A DNA stretch of 64,000 bases from Acidobacteriota bacterium (GTDB taxonomy: Bacteria; Acidobacteriota; Thermoanaerobaculia; Thermoanaerobaculales; Thermoanaerobaculaceae). A program made the translations under genes and the position numbers. Positions 58,804-64,000 of this stretch are shown piece after piece. Position 1 is the first letter of the stretch, and every line of letters starts with the position of its first letter. Below the pieces are notes generated by a model. The model was not told the DNA's origin. It ran no database searches and worked only from the letters and a program-made list of their open reading frames with translations. The stretch lies in contig JACQZW010000021.1 in the NCBI GenBank assembly GCA_016213675.1, forward strand, positions 62,001-126,000, written 5' to 3'.

Positions 58804-61614
58804 ATGGTGTCGAGCGTGGTCACTTTGTGGGGGCTGGTCGTGGTCACGGGCCTGGTTCACCTGGCGACCGCGGGGCTGGCCCTGTCCTTCACGAGGCTGC
58901 GGGGCCACCGGTCCGCCTGGTGGGTCACTGCCGTAGGGTTCGCCGTCCTCGGGTTGGCCCGCATCGCGACGGCGCCGTCGCTGAGCGGATCGGCGGTGCC
59001 GGTCCGCACCGCGGACGTGCTGCTGGCCGGGCTGCACCTGGCCATCGGGACACTCCTGCTGATCGGCGTGTTGATCGCCGGACGTTCCGGCCGGGAGGCG
59101 GTGTCGCGCCTCGACGAGATCCGCGTCCTCAACGACGAGCTGACCCGTGGCGAGAAGCGCTACAAGTTCCTCGTCGACCGTCTCCCCGAGGCGTTCCTCG
59201 TGCTCGAGAGCGACCGGATCGTGTTCGCCAGCCGGGCCTGCCGGTCGGTCCTCGGTCTCGCCCCGGACGAGGCGATCGGACGCGACCTCGAGGATTCTAT
59301 TCATCCGCGGTGGCGCGAGCAGTACCGCCGGCGGCATGACGTCAACCCGTCGACCGGCAGCCTCGGGATCCAGCGGCTCGAGCTCGAGATCGTCCGCGCC
59401 GACGGTCCCCTCCGCTGGGCCGAGCTGCGCTTCCAGCTCACGACCTGGGGCGAACGTCCGGCGGAGATCGTCCTGGCCAGCGACCTCACCGATCGGCGGC
59501 GGGCCGAGCAGCGACTGCAGCAGCTCAACCAGGTCCTGACCCGCCTGGGAAACGACACCAGGGAGAACATCGAGAGGCTGACCGCGGCGTGCGGCGAGCT
59601 GCTCGGCGCCTCCTGTGCCCTGTACAACCGGCTCGAGGGAGGCAAGCTCCGCACCGAGGGCGCCTGGCAGGCGCCGGCGGACATGCCGCTGGTCGCCGCG
59701 CCCGAGGGGCACCTCTGCTTCGACGTGATCCGCCGCGGCGAGGCCGACACGCCCTTGGTGGTTCGCAACCTGCCGGAGTCGACCTACGGCCGGACCGATC
59801 CCATCGTCGCCCGCTACGGACTGCGGACTTACGCCGGCCATCCGGTGTCCTTCGCCGGGCGGACGGTCGGGAGCCTGTGCGTCGTGTACGAGGAGAACCG
59901 GGACTTCGACGAGTCGGATGCCCGCATCCTCCAGGTGGTCGCACGCGCCGTCGGCACCGAGGAGGACCGCCGGGCGGCCGAGGAGCTGCAGCGGGCGATC
60001 TACGAGATCTCCGAGGCCGCGCACCTCGCCGACAACCTGCAGGAGCTGTTCGTTTCCATTCACGCCGTCGTCGGCCGGCTCATGGAGGCCCGCAACCTGT
60101 ACATCGCGCTCCACGACCTGGTGACCGACCTGGTCTCGTTCCCGTACTGGTCGGACGAGCAGGACGGCCCACCGAAGCCCCGCAAGCCGGGCCGGGGCCT
60201 CACCGAGTACGTGCTGCGGACCTCGCGGCCAACGCTCGTCTCGCCGCAGCGCTTCGAGGAGCTCGCCACCGAGGGCGAGGTCGAGTCGATCGGCGCCCCG
60301 TCCATCGACTGGCTCGGCGTCCCGCTCGTGGTGGGCGAGGCGACCATCGGCGTGCTCGTCGTGCAGACCTACACCGAAGGCACGCGGTACGGCCAGCGCG
60401 ACCAGGACATCCTGACCTTCGTCTCCCGGCAGATCGCCGTCGCGATCGAGCGCAAGCGCCTCGAGGACCGGCTACGGCTGTCGCAGCGCATCGAGGCGCT
60501 CGGCCAACTCGCCGGTGGGGTGGCGCACGACTTCAACAACCTGCTGATGGCCATCCTCGGGTCGACGGAGCTGCTCCAGAAGCGCCACAGCCAGGACGGC
60601 GAGGCCGGGGCGGAGCTGGATACGATCCACCGCTCGGTGCGGCGGGCGTCGGAGCTGACGCGCGGACTGCTCGCGTTCGCCCGGCGCCAGGTGCTGGAGG
60701 CCGTGCCGCTCGACCTCGACCAGGTGATCCCGCAGTTCCTGCCGATCCTCCGCCGGGTCATCCCCGAGAACATCTCCATCGACTTCCGGCCGAACGGCCG
60801 GCTCGGTACGGTCAGGGCCGATCGCAATCAGATCGACCAGATCCTGATGAACCTGTGCGTCAACAGCCGGGACGCGATGTCCGGCGGCGGCCGGATCGCG
60901 ATCCAGACCCGGAATGTCACGCTGGGGGACGACTACGTCACCACCCATCCGTGGTCGCGTCCGGGCGACTACGTCCTGCTCTCGGTGCGGGACAACGGCG
61001 CCGGCATGGACGCCCACACGCTCCGCCACATCTTCGAACCGTTCTTCACCACCCGTGAGCCGGGGAAGGGAAGCGGACTCGGCCTCGCCACGGTGTACGG
61101 GATCGTCAAGCAGCACGACGGCCTGATCGACGTCGACAGCCAGGTCGGCGGCGGCACCACGGTCAACGTCTACCTCCCGAGGGTGGAGGGCGTACCGTCC
61201 GAGCTGGAGCCGACGGACTCGCGGCCGGTGTCCGGCGGCAGCGAGACGATCCTCGTCGTCGAGGACGAGGCGGAGGTTCGGCGCATCGTCCTCGAGGTGC
61301 TGGCAGGGCTCGGCTACCGGGTCCTCGAGGCGTCGGACGGCGTCGAGGCGCTCGAACAGTTGCGCTCGGGTACCGCTCGGGTCGATCTCGTCATCACCGA
61401 CGTGATCATGCCGCGGATGGGCGGCCGCGAGCTGTTCGAGGCCGCCGCGGCGCTCACCTGGCGGCCCCGCTTCCTCTTCTCCTCCGGCTACGGCGAGACG
61501 CTGGTCAATAGCGGGGTGGCGGGCAGCGAACGCGCGGCGTTCATCGCCAAGCCGTACGGCATCGACGACCTCGCGCGGAAGGTCCGCGAGCTCCTCGAGC
61601 GCGACGACCAATAG
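58804..61614 (+). CDS. Hybrid sensor histidine kinase (PAS, two GAF, REC)
   Basis: This 936-residue kinase has three membrane helices (1-98), a short coil, and a PAS domain (about 118-235; LVDRLPEAFLVLESDRIVFA). Two GAF domains follow (about 255-395 and 405-560), then HisKA with the phosphoacceptor His near 575 (GGVAHDFNNLLMAIL). HATPase_c has DNGAGMDAHTLRHIFEPFFT and GSGLGLATVYG. A C-terminal receiver has its phospho-Asp at 866 (DLVITDVIMPRMGG). The phosphorelay probably passes to an unlinked output protein. The first codon is ATG at 58804. It is a single-gene unit. Confidence 0.93.
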   Translation: MVSSVVTLWGLVVVTGLVHLATAGLALSFTRLRGHRSAWWVTAVGFAVLGLARIATAPSLSGSAVPVRTADVLLAGLHLAIGTLLLIGVLIAGRSGREAVSRLDEIRVLNDELTRGEKRYKFLVDRLPEAFLVLESDRIVFASRACRSVLGLAPDEAIGRDLEDSIHPRWREQYRRRHDVNPSTGSLGIQRLELEIVRADGPLRWAELRFQLTTWGERPAEIVLASDLTDRRRAEQRLQQLNQVLTRLGNDTRENIERLTAACGELLGASCALYNRLEGGKLRTEGAWQAPADMPLVAAPEGHLCFDVIRRGEADTPLVVRNLPESTYGRTDPIVARYGLRTYAGHPVSFAGRTVGSLCVVYEENRDFDESDARILQVVARAVGTEEDRRAAEELQRAIYEISEAAHLADNLQELFVSIHAVVGRLMEARNLYIALHDLVTDLVSFPYWSDEQDGPPKPRKPGRGLTEYVLRTSRPTLVSPQRFEELATEGEVESIGAPSIDWLGVPLVVGEATIGVLVVQTYTEGTRYGQRDQDILTFVSRQIAVAIERKRLEDRLRLSQRIEALGQLAGGVAHDFNNLLMAILGSTELLQKRHSQDGEAGAELDTIHRSVRRASELTRGLLAFARRQVLEAVPLDLDQVIPQFLPILRRVIPENISIDFRPNGRLGTVRADRNQIDQILMNLCVNSRDAMSGGGRIAIQTRNVTLGDDYVTTHPWSRPGDYVLLSVRDNGAGMDAHTLRHIFEPFFTTREPGKGSGLGLATVYGIVKQHDGLIDVDSQVGGGTTVNVYLPRVEGVPSELEPTDSRPVSGGSETILVVEDEAEVRRIVLEVLAGLGYRVLEASDGVEALEQLRSGTARVDLVITDVIMPRMGGRELFEAAAALTWRPRFLFSSGYGETLVNSGVAGSERAAFIAKPYGIDDLARKVRELLERDDQ

Positions 61615-61715
61615 ACGGGCGAAGCCACCTCAGAGGTTCCCTCTCCCGCGCGCGGGAGAGGGTCAGGGTGAGGGTTTCCAAGCCGTCACCAGAGCCATCG
61701 CCTCACCTGCTCTCG

Positions 61716-62645
61716 TCAGCGACCCACAGGGACCAACCGCGTTTTCGCGGCGATGGCGGCGCGGATCGCGGGCAGGGCCGCGCGGGCGGCCTGCTCGCCG
61801 GCGGCGATGAGCCGCTTCTTCTGCGAGAAGTCGTCGTACGCAACGCCGGCGACGTCCGGCTCGATCACGACATCCGCCTCGCGGGCGCGCAGGCGGCCGA
61901 TCTCCGCGGCCATCAGGGTCACGGCGTGGTGGATGACCCCGATCGGCGTCCGCGGGGCCTCGCGCGGCGCCGCCGCCGGGATCGCGACCGCGATCACCAC
62001 CTCGGCGCCCAGCGCGCGCGCCGTGTCGGCCGGGACCGGCTCGGTGACGCCACCGTCGACGCAGGTGATGCCGTTGATCTCGACCGGCACGAACACGCCG
62101 GGGATGGCGCACGAGGCGTGCACCGCCCGGGCGATCGGGCCCTTGTCGAGCACCACGGTCCGGCCGCCGGCGAGGTCGGTGGCCACCGCGGCGTACGGGA
62201 CCGCCATGGCCTCGATGAGCCGGTGCTTGAGGTGCGTCTCGAGGAAGCGCTCGAGCCGCTCGCCCTTCACCAGGCCCCCGGAGAGGAGGGCCAGCGCACG
62301 GTAGTCGAAGAGGTCCTCCTCGCCGACCTCGATGGCGAGGAACTCGGCGTCGAGGACGCTGCCGGTGTCGGCGTAGAGGGCGCCGACGAGACTGCCGACC
62401 GAGGTGCCGACCACCAGGTCGATCCCGATCTTCTCCTGCTCGAGGACGCGGAGCACGCCGATCTCCGCGAAGCCACGGGCGCCACCCCCGCCCAACGCGA
62501 TCCCGACCTTCGGGCGGAGCTCGTGCATCGTCGGAGCAGGCTGCGGCTGGACCGTGCCGCACGCACCGGCCGCGATCGCCAATGCGAGGACGGCCCACGT
62601 CGCCCGATCTGCCTTCCTGACTCGCATCCGATGGGTGTCGCGCAT
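61716..62645 (-). CDS. Patatin-like phospholipase, RssA-type lipoprotein
   Basis: This 309-residue protein has a lipoprotein-type signal (WAVLALAIAAGACGT; lipobox Cys) and a patatin domain with oxyanion loop GGGGARGFAEIG, nucleophile GTSVGSLVGAL (GxSxG) and catalytic DGGVTEPVP (Asp). It should hydrolyse acyl esters of phospholipids at the envelope. I chose the ATG at 62645 (GAGG upstream); an ATG at 62627 is possible. It converges on the kinase gene across about 100 bases. Intact by motif. Confidence 0.9.
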   Translation of the reverse strand: MRDTHRMRVRKADRATWAVLALAIAAGACGTVQPQPAPTMHELRPKVGIALGGGGARGFAEIGVLRVLEQEKIGIDLVVGTSVGSLVGALYADTGSVLDAEFLAIEVGEEDLFDYRALALLSGGLVKGERLERFLETHLKHRLIEAMAVPYAAVATDLAGGRTVVLDKGPIARAVHASCAIPGVFVPVEINGITCVDGGVTEPVPADTARALGAEVVIAVAIPAAAPREAPRTPIGVIHHAVTLMAAEIGRLRAREADVVIEPDVAGVAYDDFSQKKRLIAAGEQAARAALPAIRAAIAAKTRLVPVGR

Positions 62646-62660
62646 GCTCGCTGACCTCAC

Positions 62661-62904
62661 TCGCTCACGTGTGATGTACCGGCGGCCTGCAGCCCCATCG
62701 CTCGAACACGAGCGAGTCGGGTCGAGGCCGATCGGGTGGGTTCACCCGAGGGAGGTGTAGGGGAAGGTGTCCCCTGTCCCCGTTCTTTCCTCCGTGTGGA
62801 GCGCCCCACCGGGACCCGCCGCCGGGAGGTCACGTGTCGTCGCGTGATCCTCCTCCGTCCCCCGGCCACCCGGATCGGGATTGTACGGCCGGCCGCTGGA
62901 CCGG
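62661..62904. other. Intergenic region between aceK and patatin gene
   Basis: No gene is seen. AAGGTGTCCCCTGTCCCCGT (62765-62784) is the kind of short GGGGACAGG palindrome text scattered through many genomes; similar AAAGGTGCC text occurs at 6905. No clear promoter is evident. Confidence 0.4.
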
Positions 62905-64000
62905 TCAAACCGGGTTCCTGTCACGCCGGTAGGGGGGCGGGTCGATGACTTCCCCCGATCGCAGGCGGTCCTGCAGGGCGCGCCAGAACGAGGCGTCGAA
63001 GAGGTCGGCGTGCACGGTGCAGACGAGCTCGCGGAGCTCACCTTCGAGCCCGAGGAAGTGGACGAACTCCTCGGGGAAGACGTCGGCGTCGCCGACCGAG
63101 AACCACGGCTGGTCGTCGAGCTCGTCGTCAGGGTTGGTCGCCGGGGGCATCCGGCGGAAGACGCAATCGGTGAGCAGGCAGACCTCGTCGTAGTCGTAGA
63201 AGACCACCCGGCCGTGTCGCGTCACGCCGAAGTTCTTGAGCAGGAGGTCGCCCGGGAAGATGTTGGCGGCCGCGAGGTCCTTGATCGCCCAGCCCCAGTC
63301 GAGCACGGCGGCACGGGCCGCCGGCGCCTCGGCGTGACGGAGGAAGAGGTTGAGCGGCGTCACCCGGCGCTCGGAGAACAGGTGTGCGAACACCACGCTG
63401 TCGCCGTCCATCGACACCGTCGAGGCGGCCTCCCGGAGGAGGAGATCGAGCAGCTCCGGCGCAAAGCGGGCGCGCGGAAAGCGCAGGTGCTCGAACTCCT
63501 GGGCGTCGACCAGCCGTCCCACCTTGTCGTGCCTGAACACCAGGCGGTACTTGTCCATCACCTCCTGGTGGGTCGTCCGCTTGGGATAGCTGGGGGTGTC
63601 CCTGATGATCTTGAACACCTCGTCCCACGACGGCAGGGTGAACACCTCCATGACCAGGCCCTTGTCGCCCGGCGCCGCCTCGAACCGGTCCTCCGATGCG
63701 CGCAGGTGGCGCAGCAGGTCGCGGTACAGCTCGGTCTTGCCGTGCTTGTTGTAGCCGATGGAGATGTAGAGCTCGGCGACCGGCTTCCTCGGCATGATCG
63801 ACGTGAGGAAGCCGACCATCTCGGCCGGGGAGTCGAGGTCGACGTGGAAGTACGAGCGGGTAAAGCTGAAGACGATCGAGACCTCGTTCTCCGCGGTGAG
63901 GACCGCGTCGACGCCGATGCCGCCGTCCAGGTGACGGAGCGCGAGCACCAGGGGCGTGACGCCGCCGGCATGGCGCAGCCGTCCGACGATGTAGGCGCCG
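62905..64000 (-). CDS. aceK: AceK, isocitrate dehydrogenase kinase/phosphatase (5' part outside window)
   Basis: The last 364 codons of AceK are present; the start lies beyond base 64000. The kinase core is visible: YISIGYNKHGKTELYRDLL, KGLVMEVFTLPSWDEVFKII and the AceK signature DWGWAIKDLAAANIFPGDLL. KNFGVTRHGRVVFYDYDEVC carries the metal-binding Asp-Tyr-Asp (DFG equivalent). The bifunctional enzyme switches isocitrate dehydrogenase off so carbon flows through the glyoxylate shunt during growth on acetate or fatty acids. That fits the lipid-storage genes nearby. The frame is open to the window edge. Confidence 0.95.
   Translation of the reverse strand, partial: GAYIVGRLRHAGGVTPLVLALRHLDGGIGVDAVLTAENEVSIVFSFTRSYFHVDLDSPAEMVGFLTSIMPRKPVAELYISIGYNKHGKTELYRDLLRHLRASEDRFEAAPGDKGLVMEVFTLPSWDEVFKIIRDTPSYPKRTTHQEVMDKYRLVFRHDKVGRLVDAQEFEHLRFPRARFAPELLDLLLREAASTVSMDGDSVVFAHLFSERRVTPLNLFLRHAEAPAARAAVLDWGWAIKDLAAANIFPGDLLLKNFGVTRHGRVVFYDYDEVCLLTDCVFRRMPPATNPDDELDDQPWFSVGDADVFPEEFVHFLGLEGELRELVCTVHADLFDASFWRALQDRLRSGEVIDPPPYRRDRNPV

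Overview
The window is a very GC-rich bacterial chromosome segment carrying about 50 genes. Nothing in it names the organism directly. The combination suggests a high-GC Gram-negative soil or sediment lineage: a DUF5916 outer-membrane-type barrel, secreted BACON/PKD proteins, a vitamin K epoxide reductase (VKOR) based disulfide system, PhaR with phasins, a wax ester synthase, a class I HMG-CoA reductase and AceK. Acidobacteriota (Thermoanaerobaculia-like) or a deltaproteobacterial/Myxococcota relative would fit. This is inference from gene content only.

1-7.6 kb: the tail of a sensor kinase, a decayed heavy-metal RND pump fragment, then a chromate cassette (chrB, chrA and an MFS transporter) behind a clear promoter/operator, a DUF5916 protein, and a gene-poor stretch with a tRNA 3'-end remnant. 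7.6-10.7 kb: lepA and hemW, overlapping by one base.

10.7-28.4 kb: a defence island mixed with intergenic repeats. It holds an AbiE pair, short remnants that look like a DUF499-type ATPase and a type III Res-type helicase, RhuM with a possible microprotein, a ribbon-helix-helix protein, a DUF429 protein, and a protein kinase interrupted by one in-frame amber codon. It ends with a tightly overlapping six-gene operon: hsdM, a NucS/DUF5655-like nuclease, hsdS, an XRE-ImmA protein, a PIN toxin and hsdR.

28.8-36.6 kb: a large secreted BACON protein, a LexA/CI-like repressor with promoter and terminator signals, and a minus-strand group of PH-like, WYL regulator, ADP-ribosylglycohydrolase and TY-Chap-like genes. 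This group is the best candidate here for an undescribed system.

37-47 kb: housekeeping and envelope genes, namely an MBL hydrolase, a BaiN-like flavoprotein, a polytopic membrane protein, a secreted beta-propeller, a VKOR/OmpA-like/TlpA operon and a diguanylate cyclase. 47-58 kb: a storage-lipid neighbourhood with acyl-CoA synthetase, paired ArsA/GET3-like ATPases, an SCP2 protein, a wax ester synthase, PhaR with two operator palindromes on its own promoter, two phasins, a UbiB kinase and an HMG-CoA reductase with an extra N-terminal domain. 58-64 kb: a DUF1905 protein, a large hybrid histidine kinase, a patatin lipoprotein and the 3' part of aceK.

Intergenic spaces are rich in palindromic repeats of at least three families. 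Some have captured or truncated gene fragments, so the island looks like a mosaic built around such repeats.
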